Positions 15,780 to 25,441 are shown, numbered from the stretch's first letter. The stretch: DNA of 64,000 bases from CBDBDZ01 sp965204215 (GCA_965204215.1 CBDBDZ010000013.1:1-64000); one strand, 5' to 3'. The notes: generated from the letters alone by a model not told the origin. A program made the numbers and translations.

Positions 15780-17679
15780 TTTTCCCGACTTCGACAGATT
15801 TGTCATCTAATCAAGCTTGAAAGCTACTAAATTGGTCAAAATACTTGGGTTTTGATTTGTAGTGCCTAGTTAATTTTTATTATTTACTTTCGTTTTGCAC
15901 TGTGCTATAATGACGCTATGTTCGTTCGAGTTAAGTCCACTCCCAATAGCCCACGCAAAACTGTTCAAATTGTTGAAAGTATTCGCGATGGTAACAAAGT
16001 CAAGCAAAAGATAGTACGCTACGTTGGCGTTGCCATGAATGACGACGAACTGGTTAAATTAAAAGAAGTTGCCGAATATGTTAAAGCCAATATTGAGGCT
16101 GAACATCAGGCCAGTTTGTTTAATCCAGAGCAGGTCGCACAGCAAGTTATTGAAAGTAAATCACAATCTGAATCAAACAAACCGCTTCAGGTTGATTTAA
16201 AACAACTGCGTGAACAACAGCGTGTCACTGTGGGTATCCATGAGATATATGGTCAATTATTCGATGAATTGGGTTTTGGTTCATCGATTGGTCACCCCAG
16301 CCATAATGTCAGTGCTGTTGATATTTTCCGCCATATTGTATTGGCTCGTATTGCTAATCCTGTCAGCAAACGAGAGACGGTGACCTCATTAGAGCAAGAT
16401 TTTGGCATTAGCATCCCATTGGAGAAAGTCTATCGGATGATGGATAAATTGGATGATAAAGCGATTAATCGAATAAAGGATACCGTGCTATCAGGAACAC
16501 GTCAGCTGGTAGGTCATGCTGTTGATGTGTTGTTCTTTGACTGTACAACACTTTATTTTGAATCTTTTACAGAAGATGAGTTAAAAAGCAATGGTTATAG
16601 TAAGGATATGAAGTTTAACCAGCCTCAGGTTCTGTTGGCGTTATTGGTGACTCAAGATGGGTTACCTGTCGGTTATGAAGTATATCCAGGCAACACATTT
16701 GAGGGTCATACGTTACAAGCAGCGATTGCTGATTTACACTTACACTATGACATTGAACGCATTGTATTTGTTGCTGACAGAGGGTTGCTGAGTCAGAATA
16801 ATTTGACTCATCTTGAAGCTCAGGAGATACCCTACATTGTGGGGGCTAAACTCAAGACCTTACCCCAACAAGAGCAAAGAGCCATCTTGAAACAAGTTGG
16901 CTATCTCAAACAAGGTAATGACGATGAACCCCGCAGCTATGAGTTTACATATCAGGGTAGACGCTGGATTGTTGAATATAATCATGCCCGAGCAGAGAAA
17001 GACCGAAAGGATAGGGAGCAATCCATAGAACGCATTACTAAAAAACTTAAGCGAAGTAAGAATCCTAAGAGCCTGCTCAGCAATTTTGGTTACAAGAAGT
17101 ATTTGAAAATGGCAGGCGACACGCATATCAGTGTTGACCAGAGCAAAATAGAACGCGATTCCCAATGGGATGGGCTCAAGGGCGTAGTAACGTCATTAGA
17201 CACCATGTCAGCACAGGGCGTTTTTGGTCATTACAAAGGGCTATGGCAAGTTGAAGACAGTTTTCGCATCACCAAACATGATCTGAAAGTACGCCCTATC
17301 TATCACTGGACACCCAAACGCATTCAAGCTCATCTGGCTATCTCTTTTGTTGCATTTAGCTTAGTGCGATTCTTAAGCTATCGTGTCAAGCTCCAGCACA
17401 GAAAGTTATCACCTGCTGTGATCCGCAATGCGCTATTGCATGTTCAGCGTAGTCTATTGGTGCATATCAAAACGAAAGTGCTTTATTGCATTCCTTCCAA
17501 TGTTAACCCTGAGGCCAGCAAAATTTACCAGGTGATGGGTCGAAAACTCTCAACCACTCCATTCCAGCTAACGTAGAAACTTATAAATAACTCTTAATAA
17601 ATAGCTTGTAGTGCCTAACTAAAATTGGGACTCTTTTAAAATCAATCACTTACGAAAAAAAGTGTCGAAGTCGGGAAAA
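15780..17679 (+). mobile_element. IS1634-type (IS4 superfamily) insertion sequence
   Basis: The element spans 1900 bp and is bounded by perfect 17-bp inverted repeats TTTTCCCGACTTCGACA (15780-15796) and its complement (17663-17679). A shared subterminal GTAGTGCCTA motif occurs inside both ends. The flanks do not show a target duplication, and the repeat it sits in is missing its other half, so one flank has been deleted or recombined. A good extended -10 (TATAAT at 15906-15911) precedes the transposase. Confidence 0.85.
15918..17576 (+). CDS. IS1634-family transposase
   Basis: Transposase of 552 residues, the usual size for the IS1634 group. The N-terminal ~50 residues (VKSTPNSPRKTVQIVESIRD) are the standard opening. 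The DDE core shows Asp in VLFFDCTTLYFES near 208, Asp in IVFVADRGLLSQ near 287, and the late glutamate in LWQVEDSFRITKHDLKVRP near 447. The frame is intact. Codon use and GC are like the neighbours, so the family is probably resident in this genome. Confidence 0.94.
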   Translation: MFVRVKSTPNSPRKTVQIVESIRDGNKVKQKIVRYVGVAMNDDELVKLKEVAEYVKANIEAEHQASLFNPEQVAQQVIESKSQSESNKPLQVDLKQLREQQRVTVGIHEIYGQLFDELGFGSSIGHPSHNVSAVDIFRHIVLARIANPVSKRETVTSLEQDFGISIPLEKVYRMMDKLDDKAINRIKDTVLSGTRQLVGHAVDVLFFDCTTLYFESFTEDELKSNGYSKDMKFNQPQVLLALLVTQDGLPVGYEVYPGNTFEGHTLQAAIADLHLHYDIERIVFVADRGLLSQNNLTHLEAQEIPYIVGAKLKTLPQQEQRAILKQVGYLKQGNDDEPRSYEFTYQGRRWIVEYNHARAEKDRKDREQSIERITKKLKRSKNPKSLLSNFGYKKYLKMAGDTHISVDQSKIERDSQWDGLKGVVTSLDTMSAQGVFGHYKGLWQVEDSFRITKHDLKVRPIYHWTPKRIQAHLAISFVAFSLVRFLSYRVKLQHRKLSPAVIRNALLHVQRSLLVHIKTKVLYCIPSNVNPEASKIYQVMGRKLSTTPFQLT

Positions 17680-17822
17680 AGATGCTTGAGAGTTTTTCAT
17701 TCCGTGATTTTATTTAAGTCATTGATTTAATTGGAGCGGGAGCCGTAGACCCCGCCTATGTAAATAGCTGATAAGTAACAGTAAAATCGGGAAATATTGT
17801 CATTCTTTGACCGAGGGAAATT

Positions 17823-17898
17823 TGGAGCGGGAAACGAGGTTCGAACTCGCGACCTCAACCTTGGCAAGGTTGCGCTCTACCAGCTGAGCTATTCCCGC
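17823..17898 (-). tRNA. tRNA-Gly (GCC)
   Basis: This 76-nt gene with encoded CCA has an acceptor stem GCGGGAA/TTCCCGC, an anticodon loop TTGCCAA giving GCC, and a T-loop GTTCGAA. It is the second gene of a two-tRNA unit with tRNA-Glu upstream. The ~145 bp on its 3' side up to the IS1634 end hold no gene; an 11-bp copy of its 3' end (TTGGAGCGGGA) occurs at 17731-17741. Confidence 0.95.
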
Positions 17899-17924
17899 GT
17901 ATGGATGGTACATGCAGTTCAAAT

Positions 17925-18000
17925 TGGCGTCCCATAGGGGGTTCGAACCCCTGTTGCCGCCGTGAAAGGGCGGAGTCCTGGGCCACTAGACGAATGGGAC
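17925..18000 (-). tRNA. tRNA-Glu (TTC)
   Basis: This 76-nt gene with encoded CCA has an acceptor stem GTCCCAT/ATGGGAC, an anticodon stem-loop CCGCC-CTTTCAC-GGCGG giving TTC, and a T-loop GTTCGAA. It is the first gene of the unit, 26 bp ahead of tRNA-Gly, with its own promoter just upstream. Confidence 0.95.
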
Positions 18001-18017
18001 ATTTGAACAGGGCGCGA

Positions 18018-18047
18018 ATTCTAGTGAATTGTTGCAGTTGCTGTCAA
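18018..18047 (-). promoter_or_regulatory. Promoter of tRNA-Glu/tRNA-Gly
   Basis: On the minus strand a perfect TTGACA (18047-18042) and TAGAAT (18023-18018) are 18 bp apart. A GC-rich discriminator (CGCGCC) of the stringent-control type follows. It starts about 15-20 bp before tRNA-Glu and faces away from the SUI1 gene. Confidence 0.75.
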
Positions 18048-18090
18048 GTAAAATGTTTTAGTCGATTACATTTCCCATTAAAATGTAGTG

Positions 18091-18423
18091 ATGAAAATTC
18101 CATACGATATAAATTCGCGACCTGTTTATAATACAGACGTTGGTCGTATTGCAGAAGCGGCTGTTAAAACCGATGTGATTGCGGATGATAATAAGAAAAT
18201 TATACTAAGGCGTGAATCCAAAAAACGTAAGGGTAAAACAGTTGTTGTTATTGAAGGCTGCCCTACTTCAATACAGATTGAAATGCTTAAAACACTTAAG
18301 AAACATTGCGCCTGTGGTGGTGCTAATAAAGGAACAAATATAGAAATACAAGGGGACCACATCGAAAAAATTAAAAGCCATTTTGAAAAACTTGGGTTTG
18401 TTGTTGCCCAGTTAGGAGGATAA
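18091..18423 (+). CDS. yciH: SUI1/YciH-family translation factor
   Basis: Bacterial eIF1 homologue of 110 residues. The SUI1 fold is visible from about residue 40: KGKTVVVIEGCPTSIQIEML, then LKKHCACGGANKG and a final beta segment ending VAQLGG. YciH proteins bind the 30S subunit and modulate start-site selection, mainly under stress. The ATG at 18091 is chosen over the GTG one codon earlier. The last codons contain the strong ribosome-binding site GGAGG for the following peptidase gene, so the two are probably co-translated. Confidence 0.9.
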   Translation: MKIPYDINSRPVYNTDVGRIAEAAVKTDVIADDNKKIILRRESKKRKGKTVVVIEGCPTSIQIEMLKTLKKHCACGGANKGTNIEIQGDHIEKIKSHFEKLGFVVAQLGG

Positions 18424-18425
18424 TT

Positions 18426-20333
18426 ATGAGCGAAGCAAACAAGCGTTGTGGTAATTGGCAATCTGTTATTAGCCCGGAATCGATCGCGCAACTGGGTAAT
18501 CGATTATCAGAACCTAAAGTTATTGGCGAGAATTATTATTGGGTGGAGTCCAGACCAAGCGAAAAGGGTAAAAGCCAAATTGTGGAATACAATGCTAGCG
18601 GTGAGGCGCGTGATTTGCTCGCTGAACCTTATAGCGCTAGTAGCGCGGTGCATGAATATGGTGGTGGCGTTTACTGTATTGGGAGAGGTCAATTGTATTT
18701 TGTGAATAAAAAGGATCAACAGATTTATGCGGTCAATCTGCATGATACACAATTGAGCACTGTGCAAGTAACTACTATGACGGGTTCTCGATTTGCAGAC
18801 CTGGAATATAATGCTCGTGACCACAGTATTTTATGTATTCAAGAAATTCATTCGGTCAGTGGTGTCGATAATTTGATTTCAAGTGTAGACTGCCACAATG
18901 GCGAAGTAAGCATATTACAGGCTGGGGATGATTTTTATAGCTCTCCCAGATTTAATGATGAGACAGGCAAGTTAGTTTGGATTGGCTGGAATCATCCCAA
19001 TATGCCTTGGGATAACAGTTGTTTATATATGGCAGATGTAGTTAAAGGTGGTGACGATGTTCAGTTAAAAAATATTCAATGTTTGTTAGAGGGAGAGGTA
19101 TCCGTAACACAACCACGGTGGTCACCGACTAATGAGCTATATTGCATTGCCGATATCAATAATTGGTGGAATATTTACCGTTATAATAGAGAAAACAAGG
19201 AATTTGAAATCATTGCAAAACGCACTGAAGATATGGCTCCCCCTGCATGGCAATTTGGTTCTCGAAGTTATGCATTTACTGATGATACACATATTATAGC
19301 CAGTAGCATTTACAATGGGTTTTGGCAATTTATTTATATTGATATTGCCAGCAATCAATCAGTGCAGTGGGTTTCAGAATATTGCAGCATTGATGCAATA
19401 GTATCCAATCAACAACGAATACTTGCATTGGGAGCAGGCGGTACTTTTACCACGCAATTAATTGATATACAGCTACAAAACCATACCCCCTTATTTACAC
19501 CATTGCTTTCCGAAGTTGAACCCATAGATAATCGCTATATCAGTAGCGCAGAACCCATTGCTTTTGGTGAAGATAATGACAAAGCTCATGCCTTCTATTA
19601 TCCTCCAGCTAACCCTGATTATTCATTAGCAGAAATGGAAGAACTGCCTCCTTTAATGGTTATGAGTCATGGTGGTCCTACAGGAATGAGTGAAGCCTCG
19701 CTCAATTTAAAAATCCAGTTTTGGACTAGCAGGGGTTTTGGGGTTGTAGATGTAAATTATAGAGGTTCCAGTGGCTATGGTCGTAAGTATCGGAATCAAT
19801 TGCGTGGGAAATGGGGCATTGCTGATGTTCAGGATTGTTGCAATGCCGCAAAATTTTTAGCAAATAGAGGCGATATTGATGGTGACAGAGTTGTCATTCG
19901 CGGTAGCAGTGCAGGAGGCTATACAACACTTTGTGCTTTGACATTTACCAACGATTTTGCCGCTGGTTGCAGTATGTATGGTATTGGTGACTTAGAGACA
20001 CTGGTAATGGATACTCACAAATTTGAAATGCGCTATACCGATAATTTAATTGCCTCCTATCCAGAAGGTGTCGAAATCTATCGCAAGCGCTCACCCATTA
20101 ACTACCCCTCCCAAATCAGTTGCCCGATATTATTGCTCCAAGGCCTGGATGATAAAGTAGTGCCACCGAATCAAGCCGAACTCATGGCATCAGAGCTGGC
20201 TAAAAATAATGTGCGACATAAGCTTGTCTTTTTTGAAAATGAAGGTCATGGGTTTCGATCTGCAGATGCCATTGTCAAAGCATTAAATGAAGAATGGCAA
20301 TTTTATGGTGAAATATTGGGTTACCTGGATTAA
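18426..20333 (+). CDS. S9 family prolyl oligopeptidase-like peptidase
   Basis: Serine peptidase of 635 residues. The N-terminal ~370 residues form a seven-bladed beta-propeller and the C-terminal ~260 an alpha/beta hydrolase. The catalytic triad is visible: Ser in RGSSAGGYT near 495, Asp in LQGLDDKVVPP near 575, and His in NEGHGFR near 606. There is no signal peptide, so it is cytoplasmic and likely trims short peptides. Dipeptidyl-aminopeptidase or acylaminoacyl-peptidase activity cannot be separated by eye. Its stop overlaps the greB ATG. Confidence 0.88.
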   Translation: MSEANKRCGNWQSVISPESIAQLGNRLSEPKVIGENYYWVESRPSEKGKSQIVEYNASGEARDLLAEPYSASSAVHEYGGGVYCIGRGQLYFVNKKDQQIYAVNLHDTQLSTVQVTTMTGSRFADLEYNARDHSILCIQEIHSVSGVDNLISSVDCHNGEVSILQAGDDFYSSPRFNDETGKLVWIGWNHPNMPWDNSCLYMADVVKGGDDVQLKNIQCLLEGEVSVTQPRWSPTNELYCIADINNWWNIYRYNRENKEFEIIAKRTEDMAPPAWQFGSRSYAFTDDTHIIASSIYNGFWQFIYIDIASNQSVQWVSEYCSIDAIVSNQQRILALGAGGTFTTQLIDIQLQNHTPLFTPLLSEVEPIDNRYISSAEPIAFGEDNDKAHAFYYPPANPDYSLAEMEELPPLMVMSHGGPTGMSEASLNLKIQFWTSRGFGVVDVNYRGSSGYGRKYRNQLRGKWGIADVQDCCNAAKFLANRGDIDGDRVVIRGSSAGGYTTLCALTFTNDFAAGCSMYGIGDLETLVMDTHKFEMRYTDNLIASYPEGVEIYRKRSPINYPSQISCPILLLQGLDDKVVPPNQAELMASELAKNNVRHKLVFFENEGHGFRSADAIVKALNEEWQFYGEILGYLD

Positions 20334-20833
20334 TGGGAAGATGGCGTGCCCCTGGACCTAAGTCTTCCAATTACATTAGCGTACAGGGAGCGAAAGCATT
20401 AAAGCAAGAATTATATCAATTGTGGAAAATTGAACGACCAGAGGTTACAAGAACAGTATCGGAAGCAGCTAAAAACGGCGATCGCTCTGAAAATGGTGAC
20501 TACATTTATGGTAAAAGACGCTTGCGCGAAATAGATGCGCGAGTTCGCTATTTAACCAAACGCCTTGATACAGTACAGGTGGTAGACAATAATCCCACAG
20601 ATATCACTAAAATATATTTTGGTGCCAGTGTTCAATTGCTTAATTTAGACAACGACGAAGTCGTAACCGGTACTCTGTTAGGAGCCGATGAAATTGACTC
20701 AACCACCAATACTATTAGCATTGATTCCCCACTGGCAAAAAATTTATTGGGTAAGAAAGTCGGTGACGATATAACTGTGGAAGTTGCAGGCAAGGTATTT
20801 CATTATTGCATTGAGCAAATAAATTACCAATGA
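20333..20833 (+). CDS. greB: Transcription elongation factor GreB
   Basis: Transcript cleavage factor of 166 residues that rescues backtracked RNA polymerase. The N-terminal coiled coil holds the acidic tip and the signature KNGDRSENGDYIYGKRRLRE near 45-64, which separates GreB from GreA. The C-terminal FKBP-like domain includes INYQ at the end. The start overlaps the peptidase stop (TAATG) and the stop overlaps the mnmC start (ATGA), giving a tightly coupled run. Confidence 0.93.
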   Translation: MGRWRAPGPKSSNYISVQGAKALKQELYQLWKIERPEVTRTVSEAAKNGDRSENGDYIYGKRRLREIDARVRYLTKRLDTVQVVDNNPTDITKIYFGASVQLLNLDNDEVVTGTLLGADEIDSTTNTISIDSPLAKNLLGKKVGDDITVEVAGKVFHYCIEQINYQ

Positions 20834-22812
20834 ACATTCAGCCAGCTAACTTGGATTGGCAAGTAAAAGATGGTATAGAAATTCCCACGTCAAAACAATA
20901 CAGTGATATTTATTTTTTAGGCGATGGCATACAAGAGAGCGAATATGTGTTTCTTGAAGCTAATCAGTTACCTAAACGCTGGTGCAATCAGCAGCATTAT
21001 TGTATTGGAGAACTAGGTTTCGGAACAGGATTAAATTTTATTTTAACCTGGGCAAAATGGAATGAATCCAAACGCTGCGGTGAGCATAGTCAATCAGCTA
21101 AACTGACTTATATCGGAATTGATAAGCATCCGTTGTCTAAACAGGATTTAATGCGCTGTCATAATTTGTGGAGTCAATCGCTGGGAGACTTAAGCCAAAG
21201 CCTTCTTCAGCACTACCCCTATTTGATTAAGGGGTTTCACTTACTAAAGCTTGCTGAAGATGTGGATTTAATATTAATTTGGGATGAAGCCGAAAGGGCA
21301 TTACAACAACTATTGAGCACTATAGATTACAGTGAAACACAACATAATGCCAAAGTGGATAATTGGTATTTAGATGGTTTTGCTCCCAGGAAGAACACTC
21401 AAATGTGGTCATTGCCAATTTTTGAGCTCATTGCTCAATTAAGTAAATATCGCGCTTGTTTAACAACCTTCACCGCTGCGAGTGCGGTTCGAAAAACTTT
21501 AGAACAAGTTGGCTTTAGCGTTACCAGATTACCAGGGTTTCGCTATAAACGGCAAATGATTAGCGCTGAATATTACCCAAATACTCATTTGTCGAAGCAA
21601 TCACCAAAGTTAATTAACCAACCCAGACATTTAAACCAACTGCCAAACTGGCACCTACATAAGCTTGTATTGAAAGACAGAACGGCAACTATCATCGGTG
21701 CTGGGGTATCTGGTTGCAGTGTAGCGCATTCACTGGCGCAAAGAGGTTGGCAAGTTAAGGTAATTGAACAGCACAGCAGTGTGGGCGGATACTGCCCTGA
21801 AACCGAGACAGTCTTGCAACAGGTAGCGCTGTATTCCAAATTATCGAAAGATAGCCAATCGCTACTTGGGCAATTTTCACTAGCCGCACTACAATTTGCT
21901 CAGCGCTATCAACCATTACAACGCTGTGGTTTAGCACAGGTTGCACAATCGCAGCAACAAGAACGCGAATACGAACAGCTCGCTAATTTAGTTGATTGCT
22001 CTGATTTTGTCTGTTATAAAACCAGACAACAGCTTAGTAAGCTTTGTGATATTTCCATACAATACGGAGGCTTATGGTTTGCAAATAGTGGATGGATGCA
22101 GCCTGAGCGAGTTTGTGAGCAGTTGCTTCAACATTGTAATATCAATGTATCGTTAGGTACCAGGTTTACCGATATTTTGGATAAAAATACCAGTGTTACC
22201 ATACTGGCTACAGCGAGGTCTTCAGTACTGCCTTTGAAACTATTGGCAGGGCAGATAGATTATTTACCAACTTATCAACCTTTCAATCAATTAAGAAGCA
22301 TTGTTTGCAGCACTCATTCTTTGATGCCAAAAAATGCAGATAACCATCATTATCTTGGTAGCAGTTATCGTCAATCTACTAACACAAGCATAAATAGTGA
22401 AGAAACTGCGCAAGCGATACAGGCAATGAGCGGTATTTTAACAGATGATTTTATCACTGATATGGAGTTAAACCGCCAAATAGGTATCAGAGCAACTACT
22501 CCCGATTTTCTACCGATAGTAGGTGCTATCCCTGATATTAAACACTGGGAAGTGGATTTTGGAAACTTGCAATACAATGCCAGGCAATCTATCAATGCGA
22601 ACGGACATTACCTGCCGCATTTGTATACCATTACAGGAATGGGGTCCAGGGGGTTTTGTTACGCGCCAATTTGTGCAGAAATACTAGCGGCAGAGCTGAG
22701 TAATGAACCTTGCCCAGTACCTTTAGGTATTCGACGTGCCTTACATTCAGGGCGTTTTGTATTAAGGTCGCTAATGAAACCTACTGCTTATTCAACTCAA
22801 GATACGGTTTAA
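20830..22812 (+). CDS. mnmC: Bifunctional tRNA wobble-uridine enzyme MnmC
   Basis: Enzyme of 660 residues that completes the mnm5s2U34 modification of tRNA. The N-terminal ~240 residues are the SAM-dependent methyltransferase, with ELGFGTGLNF near 60 and the family motif WYLDGFAPRKNTQMW near 178. The C-terminal part is the FAD-dependent oxidase, with the dinucleotide-binding ATIIGAGVSGCSVAHSLAQR near 285 and a closing GMGSRGFCYAPICAEILA. The order and length match the family. The 3' end overlaps the convergent holD-like gene by 32 bp. Confidence 0.95.
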   Translation: MNIQPANLDWQVKDGIEIPTSKQYSDIYFLGDGIQESEYVFLEANQLPKRWCNQQHYCIGELGFGTGLNFILTWAKWNESKRCGEHSQSAKLTYIGIDKHPLSKQDLMRCHNLWSQSLGDLSQSLLQHYPYLIKGFHLLKLAEDVDLILIWDEAERALQQLLSTIDYSETQHNAKVDNWYLDGFAPRKNTQMWSLPIFELIAQLSKYRACLTTFTAASAVRKTLEQVGFSVTRLPGFRYKRQMISAEYYPNTHLSKQSPKLINQPRHLNQLPNWHLHKLVLKDRTATIIGAGVSGCSVAHSLAQRGWQVKVIEQHSSVGGYCPETETVLQQVALYSKLSKDSQSLLGQFSLAALQFAQRYQPLQRCGLAQVAQSQQQEREYEQLANLVDCSDFVCYKTRQQLSKLCDISIQYGGLWFANSGWMQPERVCEQLLQHCNINVSLGTRFTDILDKNTSVTILATARSSVLPLKLLAGQIDYLPTYQPFNQLRSIVCSTHSLMPKNADNHHYLGSSYRQSTNTSINSEETAQAIQAMSGILTDDFITDMELNRQIGIRATTPDFLPIVGAIPDIKHWEVDFGNLQYNARQSINANGHYLPHLYTITGMGSRGFCYAPICAEILAAELSNEPCPVPLGIRRALHSGRFVLRSLMKPTAYSTQDTV

Positions 22813-23452
22813 GGGCTGACCAAACTATTTTTTTACTGTGCATATCTTTTAACATGGTTAATGTACTCGGTAACACCAAAGCTCTTAGTGGTTGCTCATC
22901 ATCTGAAGGGCTTCCCATAGATTGCTGTATTAATGGTTGCAGCGTTTGATGGGTGCCAAGGTTATCACTAAAACCTTCAGAACCAACTAATAGGCGGTAC
23001 ACCGCATTCCCCATAACTATTAATTGTCTAACTCCAATTTGCTGTGCTTTAAGGAAGGTAACCACTTGTTTTTGGGCTGGATGCATATCTGCTTTACTAA
23101 CTTTTAAATTGAGTGTTTTAGGTGCAGCATTGACGCTTAGAGCCGTTAAAATATTTGTCATTAATTTGCGTTGCAAAGGCACTAACCTGGGGTTTTCATA
23201 GTCTAAAAAGCATAGTGAATCACTCACATAGCAGACAATGTCAATGTTGACAGAAAAAGAAGCTTTTGGCGGTTTAACGACTGCTGCTACATTGGGTTCA
23301 CGTTGCGTTATAGTATCTACGTCGGGTTGCTTTAAAATTTGCTGAATTTTAGCCAGGGCATCATCATTTGAAGGGGTTGATTCGGTATTTACCCATTGCC
23401 TGGGGACATAAAGAGGTATATGTAATGCTTGCAGCCAGTTTTGTTGGGACAT
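22781..23452 (-). CDS. holD: HolD-like DNA polymerase III psi subunit
   Basis: Weakly conserved protein of about 223 residues. The N-terminus WLQALHIPLYVPRQW matches the tau-binding start of psi (WxLxxLGI...). A Pro-Ser-rich linker follows, and then a domain of the uracil-DNA-glycosylase fold. The end PSTLTMLKDMHSKKIVWSAL aligns well with the closing PALTDLxxxPxxKxxLW of E. coli HolD. In E. coli holD lies close to prfC, and prfC is the next gene here, on the other strand. Psi links the clamp loader to SSB at the fork. The start at 23452 is preferred; an earlier ATG at 23488 is possible. The assignment is by motif and synteny. Confidence 0.6.
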   Translation of the reverse strand: MSQQNWLQALHIPLYVPRQWVNTESTPSNDDALAKIQQILKQPDVDTITQREPNVAAVVKPPKASFSVNIDIVCYVSDSLCFLDYENPRLVPLQRKLMTNILTALSVNAAPKTLNLKVSKADMHPAQKQVVTFLKAQQIGVRQLIVMGNAVYRLLVGSEGFSDNLGTHQTLQPLIQQSMGSPSDDEQPLRALVLPSTLTMLKDMHSKKIVWSALKPYLELNKQ

Positions 23453-23520
23453 GTTAATCATCTGTGTATTATAAACCGCTTCAATCAACTATATCAGCCC
23501 AAATCCCAATTTAGGATTCA

Positions 23521-23692
23521 TATTAATTTGGCATGAAAATACCGAACGAATATGTGGCACAAGAAAGTGCCATCGACGAGCGATAGCTCGGTAGCGAACC
23601 ATTGAAACACAAGAAAATTCGCATATTTTCGCTGGTATTTCAAGGGCGACCAATAAAATATGCAGGAGCTATATTTTATTTCCAGATTAATA
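23521..23692. repeat. 172-bp structured repeat, copy 1
   Basis: Non-coding repeat with a second copy of the same length at 39551-39722, about 80 % identical by eye. The ends are near-inverted (TATTAATTTGG / CCAGATTAATA), and the middle has a conserved hairpin CGAGC-GATA-GCTCG. It sits in the 5' region shared by the divergent holD-like and prfC genes. The remaining ~140 bp up to prfC hold no clear gene. Confidence 0.75.
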
Positions 23693-23836
23693 TCTAATTA
23701 TAAAATAGCTTGAACCCATTCAAAGACTTGCAACCGAGAATATGCTATATTTGCGAGATGCAAGCGTCTACCAATCAGATTACAAGGAAGGCATCAGAAT
23801 TTTTAATGCGAAGTAACCATACATTCACTACAATCG

Positions 23837-25441
23837 ATGACTGAACACCAATCGGCTCAGGCTAAAGCCATAGCTACCCGTCGCACTTTTGCTATTATTT
23901 CCCATCCCGATGCAGGGAAAACAACCATTACTGAAAAGTTGTTGCTATTGGGTAATGCCATTCAGGTTGCAGGAGCAGTTAAGGCAAAACGCAATGAGCG
24001 CAGTGTGACCTCAGACTGGATGAGTATGGAACAACAACGCGGCATATCCATTACCACTGCTGTTATGCAATTTCGCTACAAAGGCTGTACGGTTAATTTG
24101 CTTGATACCCCTGGACATGAAGATTTTTCGGAAGATACCTACAGAACTTTAAGTGCAGTTGATTCGGTACTGATGATAATCGATGGCAGTAAAGGTGTGG
24201 AAGAGCGAACCATCAAATTGATGAATGTCTGTCGCATGAGAGATATTCCTATTGTTACTTTTATCAATAAGTTTGACAGGGAATGTCGCGATGGTATTGA
24301 ACTGCTTGATGAAATTGAAGAAGTGCTAGGCATTGAAGCTGCGCCTATCAACTGGCCTTTAGGTATGGGTAAAACCTTGGGAGGGGTCTATAATATGCAA
24401 ACCGAAACGGTACATCACTATGTTGCAGGATCTAAAAATGTTTTGCCAGAAGATGTCAGAACCCAAGGTTTGGATAGTGATGAAAGCCTGGCCAAATTAC
24501 AACCTGTCATGGGTAGTTATGTGGGCGATGCTGTAGAGCAAGTAGAATTAATACAGGGGGCGACTCATGCCTTTGATAATGATTTATTTTTGGCTGGCAA
24601 ACAGACTCCTGTTTATTTTGGAACGGCGTTAGGTAATTTTGGAGTAAGGGAAATGTTAGACGACTTTGTGAAAAGGGCACCATCGCCACAATCTCGGAAA
24701 TCCGAAGACAATATAGTCGATGCATACGGCGATACATTCAGTGGGTTTGTATTTAAAATTCAAGCCAATATGGACCCTAAACACCGCGATAGAATTGCTT
24801 TTATGCGGATTTGTTCAGGTTCTTACCGAAAGGGGATGAAAATGCGTCAGGTTCGGACAGGGAAAGATGTTCGCATAAGCGATGCAGTAACCTTTATGGC
24901 AGGTGACAGAACCCATGTGGAAGAAGCCCTGTCGGGGGATATCATTGGGCTGCATAATCACGGTACTATTCAGATAGGTGATACTTTCAGCAGTGGTGAG
25001 CCGATAAAATTTAAAGGAGTACCCAATTTCGCTCCTGAATTGTTTCGAGTCATCATTTTGCGTGATCCACTTAAAATGAAACAGCTTCGCAATGGTATTA
25101 AACAGCTGTCGGAAGAAGGTTCTGTTCAAGTATTCTTCCCTCTTAATCGCAACGATATTATTGTAGGGGCAGTGGGAGTGCTGCAATTTGAAGTGGTGGC
25201 GTTTCGGCTGAAGGACGAATACAAGGTAGAAGCCAGCTATGAACCGGTGAACCTTCACACTGCAAGGTGGATACAAGCGGAAAAAGATCAAGACTTGCAA
25301 GAGATTAAAAATAAAGCTGGCAATCACCTTGCCATTGATGGTGGCGGGTTTTTGGCTTACCTTGCCCCTACTCGTGTTAATTTACAATTGGCAGAAGAGC
25401 GTTATGAAAACCTGTCGTTTAACCAAACAAGAGAAATATGA
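23837..25441 (+). CDS. prfC: Peptide chain release factor 3
   Basis: Translational GTPase of 534 residues that recycles RF1/RF2 from the ribosome. G1 is SHPDAGKTT near 22, G2 the RGISITTAVMQF region, G3 DTPGHEDFSEDTYR near 90, and G4 NKFDRE near 145. Domains II and III follow with typical RF3 spacing, to a total length near the E. coli 529. The stop overlaps the ttcA start by 4 bp (ATGA), so the two are co-translated. Confidence 0.96.
   Translation: MTEHQSAQAKAIATRRTFAIISHPDAGKTTITEKLLLLGNAIQVAGAVKAKRNERSVTSDWMSMEQQRGISITTAVMQFRYKGCTVNLLDTPGHEDFSEDTYRTLSAVDSVLMIIDGSKGVEERTIKLMNVCRMRDIPIVTFINKFDRECRDGIELLDEIEEVLGIEAAPINWPLGMGKTLGGVYNMQTETVHHYVAGSKNVLPEDVRTQGLDSDESLAKLQPVMGSYVGDAVEQVELIQGATHAFDNDLFLAGKQTPVYFGTALGNFGVREMLDDFVKRAPSPQSRKSEDNIVDAYGDTFSGFVFKIQANMDPKHRDRIAFMRICSGSYRKGMKMRQVRTGKDVRISDAVTFMAGDRTHVEEALSGDIIGLHNHGTIQIGDTFSSGEPIKFKGVPNFAPELFRVIILRDPLKMKQLRNGIKQLSEEGSVQVFFPLNRNDIIVGAVGVLQFEVVAFRLKDEYKVEASYEPVNLHTARWIQAEKDQDLQEIKNKAGNHLAIDGGGFLAYLAPTRVNLQLAEERYENLSFNQTREI

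Noticed and set aside
17731..17741. 11-bp copy of the tRNA-Gly 3' end as an attachment-site remnant
   Set aside because: Too short, and no integrase or other element gene is near; chance or tRNA decay explains it.
24815..25327. 170-codon minus-strand ORF opposite prfC
   Set aside because: Composition follows the opposite strand of a conserved GTPase; no family resemblance.
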